Positions 19,640-30,168 of a stretch of DNA of 64,000 nucleotides are shown one piece after another. Positions within the stretch are counted from its first letter, which is position 1. Each line of letters opens with the position of its first letter. A program made the translations under genes and the position numbers. The stretch is from assembly GCA_009773635.1 (NCBI GenBank), contig WSYC01000020.1:1-64000 (forward strand), read 5' to 3'. The stretch is from Beijerinckiaceae bacterium. Lineage in GTDB: Bacteria; Pseudomonadota; Alphaproteobacteria; Rhizobiales; Beijerinckiaceae. A model generated the notes under the pieces. The model was not told the origin of the DNA and searched no databases. It was given only the letters and a program-made list of their open reading frames with translations.

Positions 19640-19850
19640 CGAGGAATCTCGTGATTTTGGTCGAAGCGCTCGCTGTTTTCGTTCGCTTTTGGCCGACCAC
19701 GAGCCTGCAATCGTCGGAGCCTGCCCCGATCATGAGCGAGACATCACCCCGCCCACAGTCGAGATCAAGCACGCGCATCCCCTCGGTGATATCCATTGAG
19801 CGCGGGGCAAATTCCGACGCCATCACGCCGCTTCGGCCCTGCGCCAGACC
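19640..19850 (-). pseudogene. Decayed class I SAM-methyltransferase fragment
   Basis: ASEFAPRSMDITEGMRVLDLDCGRGDVSLMIGAGSDDCRLVVG matches MTase motif I (VLDLGCGxGDVSL) but the ORF loses homology after ~45 residues. Confidence 0.5.
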
Positions 19851-21052
19851 GGAAACGGGTCGGCCAGGGTGCGGTACTTCTCGGGGTTGAATTTCAACGG
19901 CATGGACTCGCCCAGAAGGCACTGATCAAGCGCCGAGCGGATCGCCATTTCATCCAGCCCAATGCCGATGAAGACCAACTCCTGCCGCCGGTCCCCCCAG
20001 ACGGAATGCCAGTGGCGATTGAGAATCTGCCGCCATTCCTCGGATTTCGGCCAGCGATCACGCGGCACATTTGCCCACCAGAACCCCATGGCTTCCGTGC
20101 GGCAGACAGCGCCGGCAATCGAGAGTTCGCCCACCCACTCCGGCCGTGTCGCCAGCCAGAAATGCCCCTTTGCACGCACGAGACCGGGACAGGACTGCTT
20201 GAGAAAAGCCGAGAATTTCTCCGGGTGGAAGGGGCGGCGTGCCCGGTAAACGAAGGAAGAAATGCCGTATTCCACGGTCTCCGACACATGGTCCGCGAAA
20301 CCGTAAAGTTCCTTTGCCCAGAGCGGATGCCCTTGCGCCTTCTCGTAGTCGAAGAGGCCGGTATCCATGATCGCATCAAGCGGAGCCTTGCCGAAATCAG
20401 TTTCAACAAGGCGGGCATCGGGATTAAGGGAGCGCACCACCTTGCGCACGAGTTCGCGCTGCTCGGCTGAGACGTCCGAGATCTTGTTGATCACCACGAC
20501 ATCGGCAAACTCAATCTGGTCAGTCAAGAGATCAACAAGGCTGCGCTCATCGGCAGCTCCTGCCGTTTCACCGCGATCCCTGAGGAAATCGGTCGAGCCG
20601 AAATCCTTCATGAGATTAACGGCGTCGACCACCGTAACCATCGTATCAAGCCGCGCGACGTCGGAGAGCGAGAGGTCATTCTCGTCGCGAAAATCGAAGG
20701 TCGCGGCAATCGGCAGCGGCTCGGCAATCCCGGTGCCCTCGATCAACAGATAGTCAAAGCGCCCGTCCGCAGCGAGCCTTCGCACCTCGGCGAGAAGATC
20801 ATCCCGCAGGGTGCAGCAGATGCAGCCATTAGACATTTCAACGAGTTTTTCTTCGGTGCGGGACAAGCCGCCGCCCTCGCGTACCAGATCGGCGTCAATG
20901 TTCACCTCGCTCATATCGTTGACGATCACAGCGACGCGCTTACCCTCACGGTTGTTCAGGATATGATTGAGCAGCGTCGTCTTGCCCGCGCCAAGGAAGC
21001 CGGAGAGGACAGTAACGGGCAGGCGGGCATCGGCATTTGACGGTTCAGGCAT
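19823..21052 (-). CDS. COG0523 (CobW-like) GTPase, putative zinc metallochaperone (ZigA/YeiR type)
   Basis: [43 protein letters not shown], CobW C-terminal domain; divergent from zur with a Zur-like box between. Confidence 0.88.
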   Translation of the reverse strand: MPEPSNADARLPVTVLSGFLGAGKTTLLNHILNNREGKRVAVIVNDMSEVNIDADLVREGGGLSRTEEKLVEMSNGCICCTLRDDLLAEVRRLAADGRFDYLLIEGTGIAEPLPIAATFDFRDENDLSLSDVARLDTMVTVVDAVNLMKDFGSTDFLRDRGETAGAADERSLVDLLTDQIEFADVVVINKISDVSAEQRELVRKVVRSLNPDARLVETDFGKAPLDAIMDTGLFDYEKAQGHPLWAKELYGFADHVSETVEYGISSFVYRARRPFHPEKFSAFLKQSCPGLVRAKGHFWLATRPEWVGELSIAGAVCRTEAMGFWWANVPRDRWPKSEEWRQILNRHWHSVWGDRRQELVFIGIGLDEMAIRSALDQCLLGESMPLKFNPEKYRTLADPFPVWRRAEAA

Positions 21053-21082
21053 CGGTAAAATTCTCTCGTTGCGAAAATTCAA

Positions 21083-21105
21083 GATATGTAACAATATAAC
21101 ATACC
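21083..21105. promoter_or_regulatory. Putative Zur box between COG0523 gene and zur
   Basis: GATATGTAACAATATAACATACC: 11-bp arms around a central A, 8/11 symmetric matches; resembles ATGTTATAnTATAACAT-type Zur sites. Confidence 0.65.
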
Positions 21106-21135
21106 ATCTTAAGTCAAGAGTGATGGGAGATTTTC

Positions 21136-21621
21136 TTGGCGATCACACTTCAGGACAAACCCACGGGTGAGGAAATCGATATCCCGATTGTTGGGCCCGC
21201 TATTCGCCCTGCGCATGAGCGCGGCGAGAGCGCGACAAAGCTGCGCCAGAAAGTTCTGGAAACTCTCTGCGGATCAGCCATCCCGCTCTCGGCCTACGAT
21301 ATTCTTAGCCAGATCCAGGGCGAGAAGCGCATCGCACCTACACAGGTTTATCGTGCACTCGATAGCCTTCAGGAAGCGGGCGCCATTTACAAATTGGCCT
21401 CCCGCCCAGCCTTCGTGTTGCGTGCTTCCGCGCCGGATACCGGTCGGAGCGTCGTGTTCATGGTGTGCAGAGAATGCGACCGCGTGCAGGAAAGCGCGGT
21501 TTCGAGCTCGGTTCAGCACCTGCAGGTAACTGCCGCCAAAGCAGGTTTCCGCGCCAGCAATCCGATCGTGGAAATCGTAGGTGAATGCGCGGATTGTGGG
21601 AGTGAAGGGCGCACCATCTGA
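21136..21621 (+). CDS. zur: Zur, zinc uptake regulator (Fur family)
   Basis: Fur-family [25 protein letters not shown]; structural Cys pairs VCREC and CADC; TTG start. Confidence 0.82.
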   Translation: MAITLQDKPTGEEIDIPIVGPAIRPAHERGESATKLRQKVLETLCGSAIPLSAYDILSQIQGEKRIAPTQVYRALDSLQEAGAIYKLASRPAFVLRASAPDTGRSVVFMVCRECDRVQESAVSSSVQHLQVTAAKAGFRASNPIVEIVGECADCGSEGRTI

Positions 21622-21678
21622 TATCTGTGCAGAATGCCGAGAGTTCTTACATGGCCTTGAGCCCGGAATGGTCGCGCT

Positions 21679-22104
21679 TTAACAGCGCTTGCGGCAATAG
21701 AGTTCGAGCTTGTGGCGCACGATGTCGTAGCCCAGCCTGGCGGCGATTTCGGTCTGCAATTTTTCGATCTCCTCTGATCTGAACTCGATCACCATGCTGG
21801 TATCAAGGTCGATCAGATGATCGTGGTGCTCGGCATCGGTATTTTCAAAACGGGCACGCCCTTCGTCGAAAGCGTGCCGCTGGATGGCGCCTTTCTCCTC
21901 CAGCAGCCGCAGGGTGCGATACACCGTCGAGAGCGAGACGGTACCGTCGATGGCATAGGCACGATGATAAAGCTCGTTCGCATCCGGATGATCGCTCGCC
22001 TCCGCGAGGACCCGCAGGATGACCTTGCGTTGCTCTGTCATGCGCAGTCCGACAGTCTTGATATCGGCGCAGAATCGTTCGTAGCGATCATCCGATTTTG
22101 TCAT
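21679..22104 (-). CDS. Fur-family regulator, Mur/Fur type
   Basis: MTEQRKVILRVLAEASDHPDANELYHRAYAIDGTVSLSTVYRTLRLLEEKGAIQRHAF...HHDHLIDLD; divergent from the sit operon. Confidence 0.85.
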   Translation of the reverse strand: MTKSDDRYERFCADIKTVGLRMTEQRKVILRVLAEASDHPDANELYHRAYAIDGTVSLSTVYRTLRLLEEKGAIQRHAFDEGRARFENTDAEHHDHLIDLDTSMVIEFRSEEIEKLQTEIAARLGYDIVRHKLELYCRKRC

Positions 22105-22134
22105 AATGAGAATCTACCCCTTTTGCGAAGCAAG

Positions 22135-22192
22135 TGCAAAAACAATTTGCAAATAATTCCTAATTGCCGTTGACAGATGCAAATCGTTCGCA
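22135..22192. promoter_or_regulatory. Two Mur/Fur-like palindromes in the mur / OMP-sitABCD intergenic region
   Basis: TGCAAA-AACAA-TTTGCA (22135-22151, perfect 6-bp arms) and TGCAAATCGTTCGCA (22178-22192), the second placed just after a TTGACA -35 (22170-22175). Confidence 0.65.
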
Positions 22193-22226
22193 TTAGCGTT
22201 TCTACTGATCAACAAGGAGATGTGGC

Positions 22227-23219
22227 GTGACAACAGACGGACGACGGCAGCGACGAGCGGGCCCTATTTCTGTGATGACATCGGCCTTGGCCGCACTGGC
22301 GGTGAACGTGTCTGCGCAGGCGGCGGATCTTCGCAAAAAGCCGACAGAGTCACCAGCGCCGGCGGCACAAGCGTGCAAGGAAACGGCCGGGCTTTCGCCC
22401 GATATTTTCGGTTTCGCGGCGGGATCGGATGTCGCCGATCTCGGATCGTGGAGTGCCGGAGCGGAATATGGCGGTGCTTTCGGAACGCGATTTGGCAGCC
22501 TTCAAAGCCATGGCCTGAAGCTCCAAGCATCGACGTCACCTTTTCCCTGTCTTGAGGTTGGTCCATCGCTCACGTTTGGCGCCGGGCGCAGCAACGAGCG
22601 AATCGGCCAGACCTCCACAATCAGCAATGCAATCGGCGGCGGTATCGAATTCAAATACAAGCTCCTCGGGCGCTCGATCCATGGCATCGGGCTGACCTTG
22701 GTTGTGGAGCCGACCCTGGCGCGCGGTTATTCCCGCCTCAACGATCCCTTTGCGTCGCCGGCCATCTCGGGTACCGGCCTGCTGGCGGGCAATACGCTCA
22801 AGATTCTTATCGATTCTGAGTTGGTGGAGGATCGGCTCTATGGTGCATTCAACGTCGAGCACGGCTTGGGCTTGACCCGGAGTGACGTCAACGGTTGTAC
22901 GACAAACAGCGGCTCGGGCTATTGCCGGGCCTCCAATCTGAACCTGCGCGCGGCGCTCTCCCTCAAGGTGGCCGATAATTTCTATTTCGGCGGTGAGGTC
23001 TCGCATCAGCGAGCCTATGACGGGGCATTCCTGAACCGCGGACTTGGCCATGCCTGGTTCGCCGGCCCCAACTTCCTCTGGCAGATCAACGAGAAACTCT
23101 CGATGAATGGGGCCTGGGCGTCCCAGATCGCCGGCAAGTCGAACGGCCAGACCAATTCCCTCAACCTCGAGCAGTTCAATCGCCATCTGGCGAAGGTGAA
23201 GCTCGGCTATGCTTTTTGA
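22227..23219 (+). CDS. Outer-membrane beta-barrel protein, candidate metal channel
   Basis: Signal-peptide-like N-terminus, alternating beta pattern, C-terminal ...LAKVKLGYAF; first gene before sitABCD; GTG start. Confidence 0.6.
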   Translation: MTTDGRRQRRAGPISVMTSALAALAVNVSAQAADLRKKPTESPAPAAQACKETAGLSPDIFGFAAGSDVADLGSWSAGAEYGGAFGTRFGSLQSHGLKLQASTSPFPCLEVGPSLTFGAGRSNERIGQTSTISNAIGGGIEFKYKLLGRSIHGIGLTLVVEPTLARGYSRLNDPFASPAISGTGLLAGNTLKILIDSELVEDRLYGAFNVEHGLGLTRSDVNGCTTNSGSGYCRASNLNLRAALSLKVADNFYFGGEVSHQRAYDGAFLNRGLGHAWFAGPNFLWQINEKLSMNGAWASQIAGKSNGQTNSLNLEQFNRHLAKVKLGYAF

Positions 23220-23238
23220 ACAACAAGGAACCGATCTC

Positions 23239-24186
23239 ATGTCGCATCGTGCTTTTTCACCGTTCCGGCGGCGACTTTTCAGCCTGGCATCCTTTTCGAT
23301 CGCGGTTGCAATCACCGCCTTTGCCTTCGGCGGGGCGTCCCAGGCCCAGACCCCGAGGGCGCCTGGAAAGCCGTTGCGGGTGGTGACCACCTTCACCATC
23401 CTTCAGGACATCGCGCAGAATGTCGCGGGAACGGCAGCCATCGTCGAATCCATCACCAAGCCCGGCGCCGAGATTCACGATTATCAACCGACGCCGCTGG
23501 ACGTGGTGAAAGCGCAATCCGCCGATCTCGTGCTGTGGAACGGGATGAACCTGGAACGCTGGTTCGAGAAGTTCTTCGAGAACGTCCGAAACGTGCCGAG
23601 CGCCGTTCTGACCGATGGCATCGAGCCGATGGGCATCAAGGAAGGGCCCTACGAGGGCAAGCCAAACCCCCATGCCTGGATGTCCACCCAGAGCGCGCTG
23701 ATCTATGTCGAGAACGTCAGGAAGGCGCTCGCCAAGGCCGATCCGGCCAATGCGGCTGTTTATGCGCAGAATGCAGCGGCGTATTCCGCCGAAATCAAGG
23801 CTATGGATGCGCCGCTCCGTGAGCGGCTGGCGAAAGTGCCGGAAAAGCAGCGCACCCTCGTCAGCAGCGAGGGCGCCTTCAGCTACCTCACTCGCGATTT
23901 CGGCTGGAAGGAAGCCTATCTCTGGCCCATCAACGCGGATGAGCAGGGCACCCCGCAGCAGGTGCGGCGCCTGATCGATCTCGTCCGCAAGAACAAGATT
24001 CCCGTCGTCTTCAGCGAAAGCACGGTTGCCGACAAGGCCGCAAAGCAGGTCGCGCGCGAAACCGGCGCAAAATACGGCGGCGTGCTGTATGTCGACAGTC
24101 TGAGTGCGGCGAATGGACCGGTGCCGACCTATCTGAAACTGCTAGAAGTAACAGTCGAAACCATCGTCAAGGGGTTCGGAAAATGA
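23239..24186 (+). CDS. sitA: Mn/Fe ABC transporter substrate-binding protein
   Basis: [17 protein letters not shown]...[31 protein letters not shown]...NPHAWMS; ZnuA/SitA family. Confidence 0.88.
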   Translation: MSHRAFSPFRRRLFSLASFSIAVAITAFAFGGASQAQTPRAPGKPLRVVTTFTILQDIAQNVAGTAAIVESITKPGAEIHDYQPTPLDVVKAQSADLVLWNGMNLERWFEKFFENVRNVPSAVLTDGIEPMGIKEGPYEGKPNPHAWMSTQSALIYVENVRKALAKADPANAAVYAQNAAAYSAEIKAMDAPLRERLAKVPEKQRTLVSSEGAFSYLTRDFGWKEAYLWPINADEQGTPQQVRRLIDLVRKNKIPVVFSESTVADKAAKQVARETGAKYGGVLYVDSLSAANGPVPTYLKLLEVTVETIVKGFGK

Positions 24187-24217
24187 CGGGCGGCGAGGCA
24201 ACGAGAGGCCGGACGAC

Positions 24218-25156
24218 ATGAAAAGTCGCGTGCTTGAAATCCATTCAGAAACACCGGCGCGGAGCTTATCCGCGCCGTCTGGCCGCTTGATGCCCTCCAT
24301 CCAGGTCAACAACATTACCGTCAGCTATACCAATGGCGTGGCGGCGGTGCGCAACGCCTCCTTCAAGCTCGGCGCATCCACGATCTGCGCGCTGGTCGGC
24401 GTCAACGGTTCGGGCAAATCGACGCTCTTCAAGACGCTGATGGGGTTCCTGACGCCTTCGAGCGGCGACGTCCGGATTGCGGGGTTGCCCGTCAATACGG
24501 CTCTCAAGCGAGGGCTCGTGGCCTATGTGCCGCAAAGCGAGGATGTCGACTGGAACTTCCCCGTTCTCGTCGAGGATGTGGTGATGATGGGGCGCTATGG
24601 CCACATGAGTTTCCTGCGCATGCCCGCCAAATCGGACCGGCAGGCGGTTGATGAGGCGTTGGAGCGCGTCGGGATGAGCGATTATCGCAAGCGCCAGATC
24701 GGCGAGCTTTCAGGCGGCCAGAAAAAGCGCGTCTTTCTGGCCCGCGCCCTCGCGCAAGGCAGCGAGATCATTCTACTCGACGAACCCTTTACCGGCGTTG
24801 ACGTGAAGACCGAATCCGCGATCATCGATCTCCTGCGCGCCATGCGCGATGACGGGCGGCTGATGTTCGTTTCGACGCATAACCTCGGCAGCGTGCCCGA
24901 CTTCTGCGATCAGGTGGTGCTCTTCAACAAGACTGTTTTGGCCTATGGACCTACGGCAACCACCTTCACAGAGGCCAATCTGGCGGAAGCCTTCGGCGGG
25001 CTGCTCCGCCACGTGCGCCTTGGCGGCTCCGATCTCCACGATGACGCCGACCAGCGGCGCGTGACGGTGCTGACCGACGACGAGCGCCCGCTGGTTCTCT
25101 ATGGCGAGCGCGATCAGGAAAAACACATCAAGCCCGATCGTGGCGGGGCATCATGA
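24218..25156 (+). CDS. sitB: Mn/Fe ABC transporter ATPase (start may be 24290)
   Basis: [45 protein letters not shown]. Confidence 0.9.
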   Translation: MKSRVLEIHSETPARSLSAPSGRLMPSIQVNNITVSYTNGVAAVRNASFKLGASTICALVGVNGSGKSTLFKTLMGFLTPSSGDVRIAGLPVNTALKRGLVAYVPQSEDVDWNFPVLVEDVVMMGRYGHMSFLRMPAKSDRQAVDEALERVGMSDYRKRQIGELSGGQKKRVFLARALAQGSEIILLDEPFTGVDVKTESAIIDLLRAMRDDGRLMFVSTHNLGSVPDFCDQVVLFNKTVLAYGPTATTFTEANLAEAFGGLLRHVRLGGSDLHDDADQRRVTVLTDDERPLVLYGERDQEKHIKPDRGGAS

Positions 25157-26091
25157 TGTTGTTCTCCGCAGTGATCGACCTCCTTCTTGAACCCTTCGCC
25201 TATCAGTACATGACCAAGGCGATCTGGGTCAGCGCGCTGGTGGGCGCGGTCTGTGCCTTCCTGTCCTGCTATCTGATCCTGAAAGGCTGGGCCTTGATGG
25301 GCGATGCGCTCGCGCATTCGGTCGTGCCCGGCGTGGCGCTGGCATACCTTATGGGGCTGCCCTATGCGCTGGGGGCCTTCACTTCGGGCATCATCGCCGC
25401 GCTCGGCATCTCGTTTGTCCGGCGGCTCACGATGCTCCGGGAGGATGCCGTCATCGGTCTGGTGTTCACGACCTTCTTCGCCATCGGGCTGCTGATTGTC
25501 TCGATCAACCCGACTTCGGTGAATGTGCAATCCATCGTGCTGGGGAATATTCTCGCGATTTCGGATGAGGATGTCGTGCAGGTCATCATCATCGCTGCGA
25601 TCTCGCTCGCGATCCTCGGGCTCAAGTGGAAAGACCTGATGCTGGCCTTCTTCGACGACAGCCATGCCCGCAGCGTCGGGCTTAACCCCTGGCGTCTGCG
25701 CGTCCTGTTTTTCGTGCTGCTGAGCGCCTGCACGGTTGCTGCGCTCCAAACCGTTGGAGCGGTGCTGGTGATCGCAATGGTCGTGACCCCCGGCGCGACG
25801 GCCTACCTGCTGACGGATCGCTTCGGTGTCATGATCGGTCTGGCCATGATCATCGGCGCCACGACAAGCGCGCTGGGCGCCTACCTCAGCTTTTTCATGG
25901 ATGGCGCGACCGGCGGGCTGATCGTCGTCTTCCAGACGCTGGTGTTTCTCGCAGCCTTTGTCTTCGCCCCCAAACATGGGCGGCTGGCGGCGCGGCGGGC
26001 AGCAAGAGCATTTTCGAGCGAAGTAGATGCCGGTTCGCGTGAAGAAAATGCGGTAAAGCGCTCTGGGCTGGAAGAGGAGACCACAGCATGA
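25153..26091 (+). CDS. sitC: Mn/Fe ABC transporter permease
   Basis: ABC-3 family: [39 protein letters not shown]. Confidence 0.9.
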   Translation: MMLFSAVIDLLLEPFAYQYMTKAIWVSALVGAVCAFLSCYLILKGWALMGDALAHSVVPGVALAYLMGLPYALGAFTSGIIAALGISFVRRLTMLREDAVIGLVFTTFFAIGLLIVSINPTSVNVQSIVLGNILAISDEDVVQVIIIAAISLAILGLKWKDLMLAFFDDSHARSVGLNPWRLRVLFFVLLSACTVAALQTVGAVLVIAMVVTPGATAYLLTDRFGVMIGLAMIIGATTSALGAYLSFFMDGATGGLIVVFQTLVFLAAFVFAPKHGRLAARRAARAFSSEVDAGSREENAVKRSGLEEETTA

Positions 26092-26963
26092 TCCCGCTCG
26101 ATTTCTCCTCTCTCTTTTCCTGGATCATCGATCCCCTGGCGCACGGTTTCATGCAGCGCGGTCTTGTTGTTGCTGTTCTTGTGGGGGCGATCTGCGCGCT
26201 TTTGTCCTGCTATCTCGTGCTCAAGGGCTGGTCGCTGATGGGGGATGCGGTTTCCCATGCGGTTCTGCCCGGAATCGTTCTGGCGCATGTCATCCAGATA
26301 CCGCTGGCGATCGGGGCATTCGTGGCCGGGCTCGGCTGTGCATTGGCAACGGGATATCTCAAGGCGAACAGCCGGATCAAGGAAGACGCGGTGATGGGCA
26401 TTGTCTTCTCCGGCATGTTCGCGCTCGGGCTGGTGATGTTCGTCAAGGTGGATACCGACCTTCATCTCACCCATATCCTGTTCGGCAACATGCTGGGCGT
26501 GCAATGGCCCGATGTCGTGGAAGCCGCGCTGATTTCGGTCCCCGCGATCCTCATCGTTCTCGCCAAGCGCAAGGACCTGCTGCTCTATTGCTTTGATCCG
26601 GCGCACGCCCGCGCCATCGGGCTGCCCGTCGGCTTGCTGCATTTCGGGCTGCTGACCCTACTGGCCCTGACAATTGTCGCCTCGCTCAAGGCGGTGGGGA
26701 TCATTCTGGTCATTGCCATGCTGATCGCGCCCGGCGCCATCGGATATCTTATGACCAAGCGGTTTGATGTCATGCTGGCCATTGCAGCGGCGGCAGCGAT
26801 CGGGTCGAGCGTGATCGGCACGATCCTGAGCTTCCATATCGACGGGGCGACAGGCCCGACCATTGTCGTGGTGCAATCCGTTGTGTTCGTGCTGGCGCTA
26901 GCGTGGACAAAGCGGCCAGGAAAATCTGGTCTTGCTGAGACAGGGGCTAAATCAAGCGCTTGA
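26088..26963 (+). CDS. sitD: Mn/Fe ABC transporter permease
   Basis: ABC-3 family: SCYLVLKGWSLMGDAVSHAVLPGIVLAHVIQIPLAIGAF; overlaps sitC by ATGA. Confidence 0.9.
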   Translation: MIPLDFSSLFSWIIDPLAHGFMQRGLVVAVLVGAICALLSCYLVLKGWSLMGDAVSHAVLPGIVLAHVIQIPLAIGAFVAGLGCALATGYLKANSRIKEDAVMGIVFSGMFALGLVMFVKVDTDLHLTHILFGNMLGVQWPDVVEAALISVPAILIVLAKRKDLLLYCFDPAHARAIGLPVGLLHFGLLTLLALTIVASLKAVGIILVIAMLIAPGAIGYLMTKRFDVMLAIAAAAAIGSSVIGTILSFHIDGATGPTIVVVQSVVFVLALAWTKRPGKSGLAETGAKSSA

Positions 26964-27085
26964 CCGGGCTCCGCTGCGAAATTCGGGCGATTATGTCTTT
27001 AAGTGAGCAGGATCGCCAACATCTTGTTGCAAAGTGAACCGCTCCGGGTTTGCCGGAGGCTCCAACTTCCAAATAGGATGGAGCC

Positions 27086-27415
27086 ATGACGAGCAAAACG
27101 ACGAACAAGTTTTCACCCGAGGTCCGCGCCCGAGCCGTGCGGATGGTTATGGATCACGAAGGCGAGCACGCCTCGCGCTGGGCGGCGGTCGCGTCGATAG
27201 CGGCCAAGATAGGCTGTTCGGCGCACACGCTGCTTGACTGGGTGAAGAAGGCCGAGGTCGACAGTGGCAAGCGTGCCGGTGTCCCGACCGATGTTGCCGA
27301 GAAGCTGAAGGCGCTGGAACGCGAGGTGCGCGAACTCCGGCAAGCCAACGAGATTCTTCGGAAGGCGAGCGCTTATTTTGCACAGGCGGAGCTCGACCGC
27401 CCGTTCAAGCGATGA
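27086..27415 (+). CDS. IS3-family transposase OrfA (HTH)
   Basis: [51 protein letters not shown]. Confidence 0.93.
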   Translation: MTSKTTNKFSPEVRARAVRMVMDHEGEHASRWAAVASIAAKIGCSAHTLLDWVKKAEVDSGKRAGVPTDVAEKLKALEREVRELRQANEILRKASAYFAQAELDRPFKR

Positions 27416-28317
27416 TCACGTTCATCGACGATCACAAGAGTACGCATGGGGTCGAGCCGATCTGCAAGGTGTTGCCGATTGCCCCGTCGACGTATTTCGA
27501 TCACGTCGCCAAGCGTGCCGATCCCGGGAAGCGATCCTTCCGGGCAAAGCGGGATGCCGTTTTGCAGCCGGAGATCAATCGCGTCTTCAAGGAGAACTTC
27601 CGGGTTTATGGCGTGCGCAAGATCTGGCGGCAACTGCGACGGGAACGTTTCGACGTTGCCCGTTGCACCGTTGCTCGCCTGATGCGGGTGATGGGGCTTG
27701 AGGGCGTCATTCGCGGCAAACCGGTTCGCACCACGTTCAGTGACAAGGCTGCGCCTTGCCCGCTGGATCACGTCAACCGGCAGTTCCACGCGCCAAGGCC
27801 CAACGTGCTCTGGGTCTCGGATTATACCTACGTCAGCACCTGGGCGGGCTTCGTCTACGTGGCCTTCGTCATCGATACCTATGCCCGCAGGATTGTTGGC
27901 TGGCGGGTCAGTCGGACGGCTCATACGGGCTTCGTGCTCGATGCGCTGGAGCAGGCACTCCATGATCGGCGGCCACTTCATCGCGGCGGACTGGTGCATC
28001 ACTCTGACAGGGGATCTCAATACGTCAGCATTCGATACAGCGAGAGGCTGGCGGAGGCCGGGATCGAGCCATCAGTCGGCAGCGTTGGCGACAGCTACGA
28101 CAACGCTCTCGCCGAGACGATCAACGGGCTTTACAAGGCCGAGGTGATCCATCGGCGCGGGCCGTGGCGATCCTTCGAGGCCGTAGAGTTCGCAACCCTC
28201 GAATGGGTGGACTGGTTCAACCATCGACGGCTGCTGGAGCCAATCGGCAACATCCCGCCCGCCGAGGCCGAGGAACGCTACTATGCCATGCTGGACGAGC
28301 CAGCCATGGCCGCATAA
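27412..28317 (+). CDS. IS3-family transposase OrfB (DDE)
   Basis: [36 protein letters not shown]...[11 protein letters not shown]...[21 protein letters not shown]. Confidence 0.95.
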   Translation: MITFIDDHKSTHGVEPICKVLPIAPSTYFDHVAKRADPGKRSFRAKRDAVLQPEINRVFKENFRVYGVRKIWRQLRRERFDVARCTVARLMRVMGLEGVIRGKPVRTTFSDKAAPCPLDHVNRQFHAPRPNVLWVSDYTYVSTWAGFVYVAFVIDTYARRIVGWRVSRTAHTGFVLDALEQALHDRRPLHRGGLVHHSDRGSQYVSIRYSERLAEAGIEPSVGSVGDSYDNALAETINGLYKAEVIHRRGPWRSFEAVEFATLEWVDWFNHRRLLEPIGNIPPAEAEERYYAMLDEPAMAA

Positions 28318-28633
28318 CTTAAACCAAATTGCCTCCGGCAAACCCGGAGCGGTTCACCACCGTTAGATACAGCCTACCTTAGACCGATCTCTACGTCCGC
28401 CCCTGAAGTACCAATTCCTCCAGTGCATCACTGGCAAGGTCTTTCGGGACGCAGCGATGTCGATCTCTACGGCCGACATCAGGCGCTCAATTGCCCCCTA
28501 ATCCTAGAATTCCGGAATGGCGAGAACGGGGAAGCATGTTGCTGACAAGACGTATATGAGAAAAGCTTGCACAGAGGACGGCCATCCCATTCGCGAAAGA
28601 CCAACTTTCATTTTCCGGGTGAAGCCGAATTCA

Positions 28634-29041
28634 TCAGCTGTCGGCCCCGCGCTGCTGCGTCAAAGTCATGGCAAATACACCGTTTCCAACCGACCAATCA
28701 GAATAATCATTCTCATGGAGGAGGATAAAGACGTCTTTCGGTGAAACCTCCGCTCGTGAAGCAAGGTTCGCTGTGATTGCCGCGTAGAGCGCCTTCTTCA
28801 TCGCATCGCTACGTCCGCGGCGCATCGTAATTTCGACAGCGATCAGGAATTCAGATCGTGCAATGCCATTGAAAGTACGGCTGTAAAAGAAATCAGCAGG
28901 ATCATATTCGCTGACGATATTGAAAAGCTCGTCCTCCGGCATGCTGATCGCGGAAACGAGCGCATCATGGATGCATTCAACGATCTCTTTCTTTTTGATG
29001 CCGTCGGTCCCCTGGCGGACTGCGGTTCTGACGAAAGGCAT
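28634..29041 (-). CDS. Tautomerase-superfamily protein
   Basis: MPFVRTAVRQGTDGIKKKEIVECIHDALVSAISMPEDELFNIV...KKALYAAITANLA; Pro-1 tautomerase-like. Confidence 0.72.
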   Translation of the reverse strand: MPFVRTAVRQGTDGIKKKEIVECIHDALVSAISMPEDELFNIVSEYDPADFFYSRTFNGIARSEFLIAVEITMRRGRSDAMKKALYAAITANLASRAEVSPKDVFILLHENDYSDWSVGNGVFAMTLTQQRGADS

Positions 29042-29129
29042 AGTTTCTCCCGATGGTTGGCAACACGTTTCGAAGCCCTTTCTACGGCGGGACAAATCGC
29101 CCAGATAACGATGTTTCCGGAGATTAATT

Positions 29130-29144
29130 GTGATAAAATATCAC
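29130..29144. promoter_or_regulatory. Perfect palindrome immediately upstream of the LysR start codon
   Basis: GTGATA-AAA-TATCAC; ATG of the LysR gene at 29147. Confidence 0.45.
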
Positions 29145-29146
29145 AT

Positions 29147-30040
29147 ATGAAACGAAAGAATGTTCCTCTGAACGCCTTACGCGCCTTCGAGGCAGCGGCA
29201 CGCCTTGGTCGTCAGCTCAATGCTGCGGAAGAGTTGGGTGTCACTCATGGTGCGATCAGCCGGCAGGTTCGGCAGCTTGAAGACTATCTGGGTGTCCCTC
29301 TTTTTCAGGGTACCCGGCACAGCCCGGTCCTTACCGAAGCAGGCAAGTCACTCGCTCCCGCATTGAGTGATGCCTTCAATGAGATCGAGGCAGCAGTCCG
29401 GGCCATTACCGAAACGGAGGCTAGCGTTCTGGATGTTGCGTGTCTTAGTACCTTCGCCATGCGATGGCTCATTCCTCGGTTGCACCATTTTTATGCGGCA
29501 AATCCCGATACCGATGTTCGGCTGAGTACCAAAGATCCGAAAATCAATGTCCCGCGAGGGCGTCTCGATCTATCGATCCTCGTCATCGATAGTGCAACCA
29601 GACCAAACGCCGAGGATGTCGTTCTGTTTTCTGAACAATTGGGCGTCGTGCTGGCACCCAGACTCATTCAGGAAAAGGGCATTGCCGAAATTGCTGATCT
29701 TGGTCAGGTGAACCAACTGATGACAAGAACCCGCCCGAATGCATGGTCGAATTGGCTTGAAGGAATTGGCATTGTTCCGTCGGCAGGCGACATGGGAAAT
29801 GCGAGCGAATACGATCACTATTATTTTGCGATTGAAGCCGCCGCCAGCGGTCTCGGCGCCTGTGCAGTACCCTATCATCTTGTTCTCGATGATCTTGCAA
29901 CAGGACGCCTTATTGCGCCGTTCGGATTCGTCGAGACAGGCTATCGTTACATTGCTCGCCGGCATCGCCGTGACAATAAGCTGGCGATCCAGTTTTGTGC
30001 TTGGTTGAAAAACGAGGCGCGAGGTTTGCAGTACCCCTAG
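29147..30040 (+). CDS. LysR-family regulator (GcvA-like)
   Basis: VPLNALRAFEAAARLGRQLNAAEELGVTHGAISRQVRQLEDYLGVPLFQ. Confidence 0.9.
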   Translation: MKRKNVPLNALRAFEAAARLGRQLNAAEELGVTHGAISRQVRQLEDYLGVPLFQGTRHSPVLTEAGKSLAPALSDAFNEIEAAVRAITETEASVLDVACLSTFAMRWLIPRLHHFYAANPDTDVRLSTKDPKINVPRGRLDLSILVIDSATRPNAEDVVLFSEQLGVVLAPRLIQEKGIAEIADLGQVNQLMTRTRPNAWSNWLEGIGIVPSAGDMGNASEYDHYYFAIEAAASGLGACAVPYHLVLDDLATGRLIAPFGFVETGYRYIARRHRRDNKLAIQFCAWLKNEARGLQYP

Positions 30041-30168
30041 CTGTTTAGAGGCATTGGCATGTCTGGTTGCGGGCTTACGCAACAAAGCACTAATGACCGC
30101 AATGGGGCGCAGAGCTGTAAGGCTGGATCCGATATCCGGTTCATTTTTTCTGGCTTGGCCAATCTCCA

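Larger units (their letters stand above)
27034..28357 (+). mobile_element. Complete IS3-family insertion sequence
   Basis: Perfect terminal inverted repeats GTGAACCGCTCCGGGTTTGCCGGAGGC (27034-27060 and 28331-28357) enclosing orfA/orfB. Confidence 0.93.

Noticed and set aside
23239-26963. znuABC assignment for the ABC-3 system
   Set aside because: Two permeases, a Mur-like regulator next door and a distinct Zur divergon elsewhere favour Mn/Fe SitABCD; specificity is still unproven.
28517-28744. 75-aa ORF downstream of the IS
   Set aside because: No domain, no ribosome-binding site, overlaps the 3' end of the tautomerase gene on the opposite strand.
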